From assembly GCA_013122435.1 (NCBI GenBank), contig WYDT01000009.1, forward strand, positions 224,367 to 288,366: 64,000 nt of DNA. The letters are read 5' to 3'. Position 1 is the first letter of the stretch. Each line of letters begins with the position of its first letter. Below the pieces are notes generated by a model. The model was not told the origin of the DNA, did not search any database, and saw only the letters and a program-made list of their open reading frames with translations. Source of the DNA: Chloroflexi bacterium AL-N1. Lineage in GTDB: Bacteria; Chloroflexota; Chloroflexia; Chloroflexales; Roseiflexaceae. Shown here piece after piece: positions 24,231 through 33,099 of the stretch. Both the position numbers and the translations under genes were made by a program.

Positions 24231-26546
24231 ATGACCACAAAGCAGATATTACATATTCAAGGGATGGATTGTGCTGGTTGTGCCCGTACGATAGAGACGG
24301 GGATTCGCCAACTTGATGGTGTACAGGCATGCACACTTAATTTCACATCCGAAAAGTTGCATGTAACTGGGACAGTCAAACGCGATGCGATGATTGAGCG
24401 TGTACGTGACCTGGGATTTGATGTGGCTGAAGAGGAGTCCGCATCGACGACTCCCGAGCAGACAGGCAATTTTCTCCAGTTTTTGTGGCGACGCCGGGCA
24501 ACACAGATGGCGCTCCTCGGAGTTCTGCTTATTATGCCCGGTCTGATCTTTGAAGAACTCCTTGGCAGGCATCACCCGCTTATCGATCTGGCTTCGGTTG
24601 GGGCCATGATTGCGGCGGGTATCCCGATTGTCCGTAGCGCGTGGCGTTCATTGACCGTCAATCGTGAAATCACCATCAATGCGCTGATGTCGATCGCAGC
24701 GGTTGGTGCTGTGATTATTGGGGCATACACAGAGGCAGGGATGGTCATGGTGTTGTTTGCGCTGGGTGAGGCACTCGAAGGCTATACATCAAGCCGTGCC
24801 CGTGACGCGCTCCGTAGCTTGATGCAGGTGGTGCCGAAAATGGCCATGCTGCTACGGAAACGTGAAGAGAGCAACAGCAATTTGATGGGAGTTATCCCGC
24901 TTCAGGTTCAGGCTGCCACGTCATGTGGAGATTCGTGCGGTTGTAGTGAGCAAACTGCTGCGACACCACAACAAGTCCATATCGATACACTTGAGGTTGG
25001 TGATGTTATCCTGGTCAAACCGGGCGAACGCATCCCGATGGATGGGCGAGTCCTCGCGGGTGCATCGTCGGTCAATCAGTCGCCCATTACAGGTGAGAGT
25101 CGCTTGATGGAGAAGGAAATCAACGACGATGTGTTTGCCAGCAGCATCAATGGTGAAGGCGTATTGGAACTCGAGGTTACGCATCGTGCTGCCGATAATA
25201 CGATCAGTCGTGTAATCAAAATGGTTGAGGAGGCGCAGGAACAGCGTGCACCGACCCAGCGATTTATTGATCGCTTTGCACACTATTACACACCGGCGGT
25301 GGTGGTGCTGGCCATCCTGGTGGCCACGATACCACCGCTCTTCTTTGGGCTGCCGTTCTGGAATCCCGGCCCAGATACGATCGGTTGGTTGTATCGTGCA
25401 CTGGCCCTGCTGGTGGTAGCCTGCCCGTGTGCGCTGGTCATCAGTACACCAGTCAGCATCATCAGTGCGATCAGCAATGCAGCACGGAGTGGCGTATTGA
25501 TCAAAGGCGGTGTCCATTTAGAGCAACTCAGTCGTATCAAAACTATGGCCTTTGACAAAACGGGCACGTTGACGGAAGGTAGACCATCGGTGGTGAGCAC
25601 ACAAACATTACGCTGCCCACAGCCCAATGTCATAACAACCGGGGCCGTTTGTCATGATTGTTCGGATATGCTGGCCCTTGCAAGTGCGGTGGAGTATCAA
25701 AGCGAACATCCGCTGGCTCAGGCGATTGTCCAGCAGGCATCGAGTCTGGGTGTTCAACACAAATACCCTATCGCAGAAGGGGTGCAGGCACTCGCCGGAC
25801 GCGGTGTAACTGGCATAGTTGGAGGGCAATCAATTGTTATTGGCAGCCATCGCCTGTTTGACTCAACGATCCCGCACACAGAGGCAATGTGTGCGGCTGC
25901 CCAGTACCAGGCTGAACAGGGCCACACGCCTATTATGGTCGGTGTTGATGGTCGATATCAGGGTATGATGGCTGTGTCAGACACGGTCCGTGAGAATAGC
26001 CGTGGGGTTGTGGATTCACTCAAACAGGTCGGTATCAATGACCTGGTGATGCTCACAGGTGATAACGAATCTGCCGCACGTAAGGTGGGAGCCAGCATTG
26101 GCATGACCGATGTGCGAGCCGATTTGCTTCCTGAGGACAAAGTGCAGGCAGTGCGATCTCTCCGTGCGGAATATGGCCCCATTGCGATGGTTGGTGACGG
26201 CATCAACGACGCACCTGCCCTGGCGACTGCCGATGTGGGAATTGCGATTGGTGGGGCGTCAGGTGGTACTGCTCAGGCCATGGAAACCGCCGATATCACG
26301 TTGATGCGCGATGATATTCAACAACTTCCTTTTGCTGTCGCGCTAAGCCATGCGACCATGCGAACCATTCAGACCAATATCGTGCTTAGTCTTAGTATTA
26401 AGTTTGTTTTTATGGTGCTAGTATTACTTGGTGTGGGAACAATGTGGATGGCTGTTATTACCGACATGGGTACATCTATCCTGGTAACGCTCTACGGCAT
26501 GCGGTTGCTGCACTGGCAGAAGTTGCCACACAGAGGTTCTGTGTAG
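24231..26546 (+). CDS. P1B-2-type heavy-metal (Zn/Cd/Pb) exporting ATPase
   Basis: A 771-residue P-type ATPase. The N-terminal HMA domain has G-M-D-C14-A-G-C17. The membrane ion site is C398-P-C400. The phosphorylation site is D442-K-T-G-T, with S-E-H-P and G-D-G-I-N-D-A-P further on. The last helices carry S-I-K-F and T-D-M-G-T, the K and D typical of ZntA-like Zn/Cd/Pb pumps rather than copper pumps. A Cys-rich insert (S-C-G-D-S-C-G-C) lies in the cytoplasmic loop near residue 227. The start is ATG 24231 with GAGGTG upstream; a TTG 12 bases earlier is less likely. Likely induced through the upstream MerR protein. Confidence 0.93.
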   Translation: MTTKQILHIQGMDCAGCARTIETGIRQLDGVQACTLNFTSEKLHVTGTVKRDAMIERVRDLGFDVAEEESASTTPEQTGNFLQFLWRRRATQMALLGVLLIMPGLIFEELLGRHHPLIDLASVGAMIAAGIPIVRSAWRSLTVNREITINALMSIAAVGAVIIGAYTEAGMVMVLFALGEALEGYTSSRARDALRSLMQVVPKMAMLLRKREESNSNLMGVIPLQVQAATSCGDSCGCSEQTAATPQQVHIDTLEVGDVILVKPGERIPMDGRVLAGASSVNQSPITGESRLMEKEINDDVFASSINGEGVLELEVTHRAADNTISRVIKMVEEAQEQRAPTQRFIDRFAHYYTPAVVVLAILVATIPPLFFGLPFWNPGPDTIGWLYRALALLVVACPCALVISTPVSIISAISNAARSGVLIKGGVHLEQLSRIKTMAFDKTGTLTEGRPSVVSTQTLRCPQPNVITTGAVCHDCSDMLALASAVEYQSEHPLAQAIVQQASSLGVQHKYPIAEGVQALAGRGVTGIVGGQSIVIGSHRLFDSTIPHTEAMCAAAQYQAEQGHTPIMVGVDGRYQGMMAVSDTVRENSRGVVDSLKQVGINDLVMLTGDNESAARKVGASIGMTDVRADLLPEDKVQAVRSLRAEYGPIAMVGDGINDAPALATADVGIAIGGASGGTAQAMETADITLMRDDIQQLPFAVALSHATMRTIQTNIVLSLSIKFVFMVLVLLGVGTMWMAVITDMGTSILVTLYGMRLLHWQKLPHRGSV

Positions 26547-26575
26547 CATTGTGATAACTTACCGATAAATCTGTC

Positions 26576-26638
26576 TTGACACATGCCCTATGCATTGATA
26601 AAGTATGAAGCGCGTGATGAACTTGCCCTTGCATAGGG
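26576..26638. promoter_or_regulatory. Promoter and long-range dyad upstream of the DUF3090 gene
   Basis: TTGACA (26576-26581) and TAAAGT (26599-26604) have 17-base spacing. A 9-bp inverted repeat, CCCTATGCA (26586-26594) and TGCATAGGG (26630-26638), has one arm in the promoter spacer and one downstream of the start. A further hairpin ACACTC-CTGTAC-GAGTGT lies at 26647-26664. It looks like a repressible promoter; the regulator is unknown. Confidence 0.55.
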
Positions 26639-26718
26639 TATGAAACACACTCCTGTACGAGTGTTCATCCTGCAACATGAGGTATGGTCTTGTTTTGGTT
26701 TGAGATAGAGGATTCATC

Positions 26719-27234
26719 GTGACAGATTTTACTCACAATTTTGATGCGGTTGATCGTATTACTACGGATACTATTGGCCCTCCCGGTCAGCGGGTTTTTT
26801 ACTTTCAAGTATGGCAGGAAACCAATCGGCTACTGCTCCGTGCAGAAAAAGAACAAATCAAATCATTGGCTGCTTCCATTGAGCAAATGCTCAATGAACT
26901 TGGCGAAGAAAATCCACAACTTGCGACTAGCGAAGATATGCTTATCGCGGATATGCGCCTTGATGAGCCTATAGAAGTGGATTTTCGTATTGCACAGATA
27001 GGGCTAGGATATGACTCCGAGATTGACATGATGATTTTGATCATTCAAGGTCAAGCGTCTGATATTGATCAGTCTGCCGTCATTCGTATTGCGGCAACAC
27101 GTTCTCAGATGCGCGCGTTTAGCGTCCATGCGACACGGGTGGTGTCTTCGGGACGGCCCAACTGTGTACAGACACTCGCACCATGTAACTACCAGCGTGA
27201 TGGGGTATGCGTCTTTTGTCCGGCCAGGAATTAA
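26719..27234 (+). CDS. DUF3090 / TIGR03847-family protein
   Basis: A 171-residue protein matching the DUF3090 family known mostly from Actinobacteria and Chloroflexota. It shows G-P-P-G-Q-R-x-F-Y-F-Q, I-A-Q-I-G-L-G-Y-D, A-T-R-S-Q-M-R-A-F, and a C-terminal Cys cluster (R-P-N-C... C-N-Y ... C-V-F-C-P) that may bind zinc. The molecular function is not known. The GTG start at 26719 has AGAGGA upstream. A regulated-looking promoter precedes it. Confidence 0.85.
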   Translation: MTDFTHNFDAVDRITTDTIGPPGQRVFYFQVWQETNRLLLRAEKEQIKSLAASIEQMLNELGEENPQLATSEDMLIADMRLDEPIEVDFRIAQIGLGYDSEIDMMILIIQGQASDIDQSAVIRIAATRSQMRAFSVHATRVVSSGRPNCVQTLAPCNYQRDGVCVFCPARN

Positions 27235-27267
27235 AGGCCGCACCGGAATGGCTCCTCGATTATCTAG

Positions 27268-27606
27268 CTACATTCCTGTTGAAAACAGCGGTCCCTGGGG
27301 TATGATGTTATAGTGCAATAGAATGTGCAATGCGCCTGCTGCAAAGAACATGCAAGCTAAACCAATCATCATAATATCTTCTACTCTTTCCTGAGAACGT
27401 ACCGCCGCGATTTGTTGAGAATCGGTGAGTTCCTGATGCTTGTCACGAAACCCGTACCACCGTTGAAGAGGCTTCCGAAAAAGGATGGCTAAGGCACACA
27501 TCCACAACGAAAGACCTGGTATAGCTATCCAAGATGTTATTGCTATGATGCTTACACAAATTATAGCAAAGAATATAAAGCGAACCCACTTAGTATTTTG
27601 GAACAT
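27268..27606 (-). CDS. Small membrane protein, paralogue of the one at 29179-29472
   Basis: A 112-residue protein with three hydrophobic segments (about 10-30, 33-48, 80-100) and a charged middle loop (D-K-H-Q-E-L-T-D). The start has AAGGAAGAG upstream (spacing about 8). The N-terminus M-F-x-x-x-K-W-x-R and the I-x-G-L-x-L-W-M motif recur in the protein encoded at 29179-29472. No known family is recognised. Confidence 0.65.
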   Translation of the reverse strand: MFQNTKWVRFIFFAIICVSIIAITSWIAIPGLSLWMCALAILFRKPLQRWYGFRDKHQELTDSQQIAAVRSQERVEDIMMIGLACMFFAAGALHILLHYNIIPQGPLFSTGM

Positions 27607-27670
27607 ATCCGTCTCTTCCTTTTGTACTTACTTCTTACTTTATAATACGTGTAAGAGATGCGTGAGGTTT

Positions 27671-27687
27671 CTGAAATCTGCTGAACT
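27671..27687 (+). repeat. Short direct repeat CTGAAATYTGCTGAACT, copy 1
   Basis: This 17-mer is found again at 28441-28457 with one mismatch. Each copy lies upstream of a gene that is now broken by in-frame stops. Confidence 0.5.
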
Positions 27688-27726
27688 CCAATGAGGTATT
27701 GCTATTTTTAAGAAGGAGGTATGATA

Positions 27727-28419
27727 ATGACGATTCCCTCACGACAAGAATACCAGCAACAGTATGTCCCCGGCAGCAATACCTGGTCTATTGGTCTTTC
27801 ACCGTGGATACTAGCGGACGGAAATCATTGGAATGGCACATTTTTCGGATTCTACAAAAATCAATCAGCTACATTTGCACTCGAAATAAACCCCCACTCG
27901 ATTAAGCCTGCATCTTCACAAGATAAACAGGTAGTCCATCAAGGCAATGCTATTTACACATTAACTGGGGAAGTTATATTCGTCTGGGAGCATGGCTGGA
28001 TTCTAGATTTTGGACTCCAATCATATGTTTATTATCGCTCTAAACCATCATATCTTCCTGAACATCGCTCATTTGTTACGGTAGAAACGTATCTTGGAGT
28101 TGATTACTGTGCTTATTTCTTATTCCTTTACAAAGTTCCTAGTATACCTCAATTGATCTATCAATGATATATTCAACGAGTCATACGAAAAATATATCCA
28201 TTAGTACGACAGACACGCACTAATAAACCTGACTTTTTTACTCCTGATCTTACACTATCAAGATATATTGAACAAGAAAATACGCAATACTATAATAATC
28301 TTGCTGTAGCTGACAAGACGATATTTCCAAATGCTGAGAAAATGAGTGATAGTTTCATTTTGGAATGTCAGCTTCAATCGTCGGAGGGGTACTACACTGA
28401 AGTAAAATCAGAGGATTAG
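27727..28419 (+). pseudogene. Unknown gene interrupted by one in-frame TGA
   Basis: The start ATG at 27727 follows a perfect AAGGAGG at 27713-27719 (an ATG at 27721 is too close). The frame is open for 146 codons to TGA at 28165-28167. It then continues in the same phase with good coding character (T-R-T-N-K-P-D-F-F-T-P, Y-I-E-Q-E-N-T-Q-Y-Y-N-N-L) to TAG at 28417-28419: 231 codons in total, no frameshift. The protein is aromatic-rich (W-S-I-G-L-S-P-W-I, V-W-E-H-G-W-I-L-D-F-G) and soluble. I do not recognise it. A single nonsense mutation, or readthrough of the TGA, would explain the picture. Confidence 0.65.
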
Positions 28420-28440
28420 GTTTCATAGTATATGTGGCTT

Positions 28441-28457
28441 CTGAAATTTGCTGAACT
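28441..28457 (+). repeat. Short direct repeat CTGAAATYTGCTGAACT, copy 2
   Basis: Matches 27671-27687 in 16 of 17 bases; lies 65 bases before the Uma2-like pseudogene. Confidence 0.5.
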
Positions 28458-28521
28458 ACCTTGTGAATGGTATGATTCCATCAAGATGTGATTTTCCCTG
28501 ATTACTAAAGGGCATACAACA

Positions 28522-29103
28522 ATGACTGTACACCCCCGACGTCATATGACCGAAGCTGAATATCTTGCCTATGAGCGTACCAGTGATGATAAACATGAAT
28601 ACTATGCTGGTGAAATCTTTGCAATGGCTGGTGGAAGCGTACAACACAACATTATCGTTGCCAATACCATCGCCGGTCTTCACGGGCAATTGCGACGCCG
28701 AGAATGGACTGTGTGCCCAAGCGATATGCGGATACACATCCCTCATACAGGTTTATATACCTATCCTGATGTCAGTGTGGTATGTGGACAGATGTATTTT
28801 TAAGATATTGAAAGTGATACCCTACTTAATCCAACCGTGATAATTGAAGTTTTATCACCTTCAATAGAAAATTATGATCGAGGCAAGACATTTCAGAATT
28901 ATCGAATGCATACGCTACGAGAGTACATACTGATTGCATAAGATGCTGTCCACGTTGAGTATTATGTGCTACAAATAGATTATCAGTGGTTACTTACCGA
29001 ATATGATGATGAAGAGAGTATTGTTGAACTATCCTCAATAACATGTACACTGGAACTCGTGAATGTTTATGAGAAGATTGTTTTTACTACTGAAGAAGAA
29101 TAA
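28522..29103 (+). pseudogene. Uma2-family (DUF820) endonuclease-like gene with two in-frame TAA codons
   Basis: The frame encodes a full-length Uma2-type protein (193 codons): M-T-E-A-E-Y-L-A-Y-E-R, K-H-E-Y-Y-A-G-E-I-F-A-M-A-G-G, M-R-I-H-I, Y-P-D-V-S-V-V-C, then P-T-V-I-I-E-V-L-S-P-S and F-Q-N-Y-R...L-R-E-Y-I-L-I-A. It has TAA at 28801-28803 and 28939-28941. No frameshift is present and the PD-(D/E)xK-like residues (PDV, IEVLS) remain. Uma2 proteins are restriction-endonuclease-like and often spread in large paralogous families in cyanobacteria and Chloroflexota. The two stops look like recent point mutations. Confidence 0.85.
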
Positions 29104-29178
29104 ATGTGTACAAGCCGGGGCATTGTCTTCTGCAGGAAGGGGAATTCGTTCTTTCTTCATAACTATGGAGTAGCGATG

Positions 29179-29472
29179 CTATAGCGAAGTGTTTATCAGA
29201 TACGCCATAAACCGCATAACGTATTCGATGATAAAGAGAAAGACAGCTGCAAATTGTTCATACAAACGATCCAGATGGAACTTTGGATCAGTGAATAAGG
29301 CATTTAAGAGGCGCAATTCAAACCCGTGTTGGAGCAGTCGTGGTAGCAACGTGATGCCCCCACTCATCCACAAGATAAGGCCAGAAATGCCCATTAAACT
29401 AAACAATGCGATCGCTACAGGGTAAACGATAATCACCACAAGCGCACGTAACCATTTGAGACACCGAAACAT
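29179..29472 (-). CDS. Small membrane protein, paralogue of the one at 27268-27606
   Basis: A 97-residue protein with two N-terminal hydrophobic segments (about 8-45) and a third near 72-92. AGGAG lies before the ATG. It shares M-F-x-x-x-K-W-x-R, G-L-x-L-W-M and the overall layout with the protein at 27268-27606, on the same strand and on either side of the broken genes. The family is unknown. Confidence 0.65.
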   Translation of the reverse strand: MFRCLKWLRALVVIIVYPVAIALFSLMGISGLILWMSGGITLLPRLLQHGFELRLLNALFTDPKFHLDRLYEQFAAVFLFIIEYVMRFMAYLINTSL

Positions 29473-29723
29473 ACTCAGCTCCTAATTTATCGCCACGTAT
29501 ATCTGTAAGGTATTACGACTAACAGGTGTGTTATGTTACACGATACTGCTCGCCAAACATTCTCACAGTTGGTATGACTCTACGTCAAGATTGTCGTCTC
29601 CTGAATCAATAAGGATAGACTTCCCATCATAACACACCCACAACATCATCTCAAACAGATGTTATACTATATGAAACACCCCAGCATAACGACTGTCGAT
29701 TGATCTGTAAACATACCAAGGCA

Positions 29724-30413
29724 ATGTCAATTCGTAGACCATCACAAATCTCTATACAACTGATTGTGCTCTATCTCGCCATCTTCTTTATCATCTGGTC
29801 GTTGCGTGCGACGATCTTCTACTCCATTGATCAGCGCATCATGTCTGATCTGCTTCAACAGCTGTACAGTAATACTATCCGGGTGCTTATCTGGGTTATT
29901 CCAGTGTTTGTCTATCTGCAGATAATAGACCGTGTGCGACCAACCCGATATCTGCTTTTGGGCGCACCTCTGGACCGACGAGAGTTGTGGTATAGCAGCG
30001 CAATCGTCATTGTATACCTGAGTGTTGGGATTGGGCTTGATTATGTGCTTATCGGCAATCAAAGCGGATTATCAATTGTGGCCTCCCAGCCCTGGTATAG
30101 CCTGATCTTTTTGCTGCCTATTGCGCCCATTGCTGAAGAGATCTTATTTCGCGGGTTTGTACTCCGCAAAATACAGGATTTTGTGTTCTTCTGGCCCGCC
30201 AATCTGATTACATCTGTGCTTTTTACTGTCATTCATTGGCCGCACTGGCTCTATACTCAAATGCCTGGAGAGACAATCATCACAAGTTCGCTCAGAATTT
30301 TTGTGTTGAGTTGTCTGCTTGGATATCTGGTCAAACGAACCAACTCGCTCTGGCCCAGTATCGTCACGCATATCCTCAATAATCTGGTGTCGGAGATCGT
30401 TCGCATCGGATGA
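29724..30413 (+). CDS. CPBP-family intramembrane protease (Abi/CAAX-like)
   Basis: A 229-residue protein with about seven membrane helices. The motifs are E138-E139-I-L-F-R143, H171 (I-H-W-P-H-W) and the C-terminal T-H-I-L-N-N, the three CPBP glutamate/histidine motifs. Family members include CAAX prenyl proteases and bacteriocin-immunity proteins; the role here is unknown. The ATG at 29724 (MSIRRPSQ) has AAGG close upstream; an upstream TTG at 29700 is an alternative. It converges with the lipoprotein gene at 30457. Confidence 0.85.
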   Translation: MSIRRPSQISIQLIVLYLAIFFIIWSLRATIFYSIDQRIMSDLLQQLYSNTIRVLIWVIPVFVYLQIIDRVRPTRYLLLGAPLDRRELWYSSAIVIVYLSVGIGLDYVLIGNQSGLSIVASQPWYSLIFLLPIAPIAEEILFRGFVLRKIQDFVFFWPANLITSVLFTVIHWPHWLYTQMPGETIITSSLRIFVLSCLLGYLVKRTNSLWPSIVTHILNNLVSEIVRIG

Positions 30414-30456
30414 GTCAGATCCGCTCAGAGCACAGACGACTTGTGCAGGCATATTG

Positions 30457-31062
30457 TTATTGCTGAAGATTAGCCAACACCTGATCGAATGCGGTAATGA
30501 TGTCCGTGTCCTCTGGTCCTACTAACACCATGTGTTCGCTAAATGTCTCCAGTGCGCTGTCCTGATCCATATGACGCCAGTTATAAGCTATGTGAGTTCC
30601 TGATACCTCAAAGACAGCTACACCAGAGTCACGGTGTCGTGTACTCGTCCGTATTTCTAGCGGAACACGTTCACCATTGATAGTCATCTGGTCCTTCGTA
30701 ATAGTTACATCGGACCTGCCAGCTTCATAATCGGTCAAAAAGCGCTCACCTACTGGTAATGTGCTATCACCCTGATAAAGCACGTACATGAATGGTTCTA
30801 CTCCTTCCATTATGAATGGTTCTGAGTAATAAAATTCAACATAGGGATTGTCGTCATTTGTATATTGCGGTGCAAACCAGATGGTACTATTGTCTGGTTC
30901 AGGCCACAGAATAACGGGAGTGAAGCTCCCATTGTTGGTCCATTCTGTGAGCGTTAAAGGCTGTTTGGAAATAACCGTATTAGCATTGTTACAGCTAGCT
31001 AAGGTGAGCGAACCTAACATCACAAACGCGATAATGTGTAGCATCAGATTTCTTGTCCTCAT
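30457..31062 (-). CDS. Hypothetical lipoprotein
   Basis: A 201-residue secreted lipoprotein: signal peptide residues 1-23 with lipobox L-A-S-C24, then a beta-rich soluble domain (W-F-A-P-Q-Y, Y-V-E-F-Y-Y-S-E-P-F) and a helical end (F-D-Q-V-L-A-N-L-Q-Q). RBS AGAGG precedes the ATG. No family recognised. It is one of several unrelated small lipoproteins in this window. Confidence 0.75.
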   Translation of the reverse strand: MRTRNLMLHIIAFVMLGSLTLASCNNANTVISKQPLTLTEWTNNGSFTPVILWPEPDNSTIWFAPQYTNDDNPYVEFYYSEPFIMEGVEPFMYVLYQGDSTLPVGERFLTDYEAGRSDVTITKDQMTINGERVPLEIRTSTRHRDSGVAVFEVSGTHIAYNWRHMDQDSALETFSEHMVLVGPEDTDIITAFDQVLANLQQ

Positions 31063-31370
31063 GGCACCTCTTTGCGTGTGTGTTCTTGATTTTGTAATAA
31101 GTGGTGCTAAACCAAATCAGCTTAAGCCAAACAGATTGTATGCAAGGAGTATCACAGCCGCATCACACCAGTGTTACGTTTGGGTAAACATATTTCAATT
31201 ATCTGGTTGGAAACATCTGCTACATCACGATAGTCAATAGAAATTTGCTATCTGCTGTAGTTTTTTGTCAAAAGAAACGTTTGACGTATCCATGCACAAC
31301 ACCCCAAATAGGGCATGGTACAATATTATGACAGCGCAGTAAGCCATCAAGCAGCGGAGAATACCAGACT
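31063..31370. other. Intergenic region before the pantothenate genes
   Basis: About 308 bases with no gene. A TACAAT (31319-31324) and a TTGACG (31281-31286) are present but not at standard spacing for each other, so no promoter can be called firmly. No riboswitch-like structure was recognised. Confidence 0.4.
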
Positions 31371-32249
31371 ATGGCCGATGAACAACGACCACGAGTGGGG
31401 ATTATTGGAGCAGGACGTGTAGGTAGTTCGCTCGGCTATGCTTTGCACACACATGGGTACAAGATTGCTGCAGTATGGAGCCGTAACTCTGACCACGCCC
31501 ATGAGTTAGCCACCGACATCCACGCTCCAGTTGTAACAACCCCACCCAATGTACTCGTTCTGGCGGATGTGACGTTGCTAGCCCTTGCCGATGATACCAT
31601 CAGGCCATTTGCCGCTGATATGGCCACGCACCTGTTGGGTCACCACGGCGCTGTGGTACATCTGAGCGGTGCACAGGATGCCGCGGTACTCGCTCCGCTG
31701 GCGGCAGTCGGCATGCAAACGGGGGCATTGCATCCCCTGCAAACATTTGCCCATAAACGTGCGCCGATTCTCTCGGGTACTGCTTTTGCGGTCGAGGCTG
31801 ATGAACCACTCCACACTATACTCCGCACCCTTGTTACCGACCTGGATGGCATACTCCTCGACATACCATCAGCGAGCCGTGCGCTCTACCACGCTGCGGG
31901 TGCTTTTACCGCCAACTACACGGTTGCACTGATGGCCCAGGCGGTGGCACTTCTTGAACAATGTGGTATCTCCAAAGAAACAGGACTTCAGGCCCTCCTA
32001 CCGTTGCTGCGTGGCACGGTGGATAGCCTTAACGAAACTGGTCTTCCCAATGCGCTTACCGGTCCCATTGCCCGTGGAGACAGTGGCACCGTGCAACGCC
32101 ACCTCACAGCACTAACAACACACGCACCGCAGCATCTTGCGCTCTACCACCTGCTAGGTGAAGCGACGCTACAACTGGCAGTGGAACGCGGACTCACGGA
32201 GCAACAACAGCAGGACCTGGCCCAGCTACTTAATACTACAAAGATGTAA
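31371..32249 (+). CDS. DUF2520 Rossmann-fold oxidoreductase, probable ketopantoate reductase
   Basis: A 292-residue protein. The N-terminal NAD(P) domain begins with G-I-I-G-A-G-R-V-G-S-S-L-G, and the middle has G-A-L-H-P-L-Q-T-F. The C-terminal all-helical DUF2520 domain (about 155-285) includes Y-H-A-A-G-A-F-T-A-N-Y and a G-P-I-A-R-G-D motif. It is transcribed 12 bases before panB and with panC, while no panE is seen. DUF2520 proteins have been reported to act as an alternative ketopantoate reductase (PanG, from memory). I infer that it converts ketopantoate to pantoate here. Confidence 0.75.
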   Translation: MADEQRPRVGIIGAGRVGSSLGYALHTHGYKIAAVWSRNSDHAHELATDIHAPVVTTPPNVLVLADVTLLALADDTIRPFAADMATHLLGHHGAVVHLSGAQDAAVLAPLAAVGMQTGALHPLQTFAHKRAPILSGTAFAVEADEPLHTILRTLVTDLDGILLDIPSASRALYHAAGAFTANYTVALMAQAVALLEQCGISKETGLQALLPLLRGTVDSLNETGLPNALTGPIARGDSGTVQRHLTALTTHAPQHLALYHLLGEATLQLAVERGLTEQQQQDLAQLLNTTKM

Positions 32250-32261
32250 AAGGAACATATC

Positions 32262-33098
32262 ATGCGTACTACTATTCTGGACATTCAGAAAATGAAACAA
32301 CGTGGTGAGCCCATCACCATGATTACCGCATACGATTACACTTCGGCACAAATTATCGACCGTACTGGTATCCCCACGATTCTGGTAGGCGACACACTCG
32401 GCAACGTCGTACAGGGGGAGCAAACCACGCTGCCGGTCACACTCGATGATATGGTCTATCACGCGAAAATGGTGGTGCGCGGCAGTGAGAAGGCGTTAGT
32501 TATTGGTGATTTGCCCTTTTTGACCTATACCAGTGAAAAACAGGCCATCGCGAGCGCGGGGCGTCTCTTCCAGGAGGCCGGTGTGCAGGCCGTCAAACTG
32601 GAGGGTGGCACACATATGGCGTCCACCGTCCAACGCTTGGTCGAACTGGGTATGCCGGTGGTTGGCCATATCGGTTTTACACCCCAGTCTGAGAATCAGA
32701 TGGGGCGGCGGGTGCAAGGGAAACAGGCCGATGGCGCACGCAAACTGATTGAGGATGCCAGAGCGCTGGAAGAAGCAGGCGCCTTCCTCGTTGTTCTCGA
32801 ACTCGTCCCGGCACCACTGGCCAGTGCGATCACCGAGCGCTTGCAGATTCCCACCATTGGTATTGGCGCAGGACCCGGCTGTGATGGGCAGGTGCAGGTC
32901 TGGCACGATCTACTAGGCTTGTACACCGACCACGTACCACGCCACGCCCGCCGCTATGCTACACTCGCAGATACGATTGCTGCGGCCCTGACGCAGTATG
33001 CCAACGATGTACGCGAGGGACAATTCCCGACCGAGGAGCACAGCGTGAAGATGAAAGCAGAAGCGTTACAAGAGGCCCTGAAACAGATCGAGAGCTAG
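32262..33098 (+). CDS. panB: 3-methyl-2-oxobutanoate hydroxymethyltransferase
   Basis: A 278-residue (betaalpha)8 enzyme that makes ketopantoate from 2-oxoisovalerate and methylene-THF. Motifs: [10 protein letters not shown] near residue 19, [11 protein letters not shown] metal-site aspartate, G-D-L-P-F, K-L-E-G-G, and G-H-I-G-F-T-P-Q-S. The C-terminal [17 protein letters not shown] matches PanB. Length is normal. panC starts one base after its stop. Confidence 0.97.
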   Translation: MRTTILDIQKMKQRGEPITMITAYDYTSAQIIDRTGIPTILVGDTLGNVVQGEQTTLPVTLDDMVYHAKMVVRGSEKALVIGDLPFLTYTSEKQAIASAGRLFQEAGVQAVKLEGGTHMASTVQRLVELGMPVVGHIGFTPQSENQMGRRVQGKQADGARKLIEDARALEEAGAFLVVLELVPAPLASAITERLQIPTIGIGAGPGCDGQVQVWHDLLGLYTDHVPRHARRYATLADTIAAALTQYANDVREGQFPTEEHSVKMKAEALQEALKQIES

Positions 33099-33099
33099 C

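Noticed and set aside
28165..28167. Selenocysteine at the TGA
   Set aside because: No SECIS-like stem-loop was recognised directly downstream, no sel genes are seen, and the context has no redox motif.
27727..29103. Alternative genetic code as explanation of the in-frame stops
   Set aside because: All three stop codons are used as normal terminators by intact genes throughout the window, so a reassigned code is not supported; local mutation is simpler.
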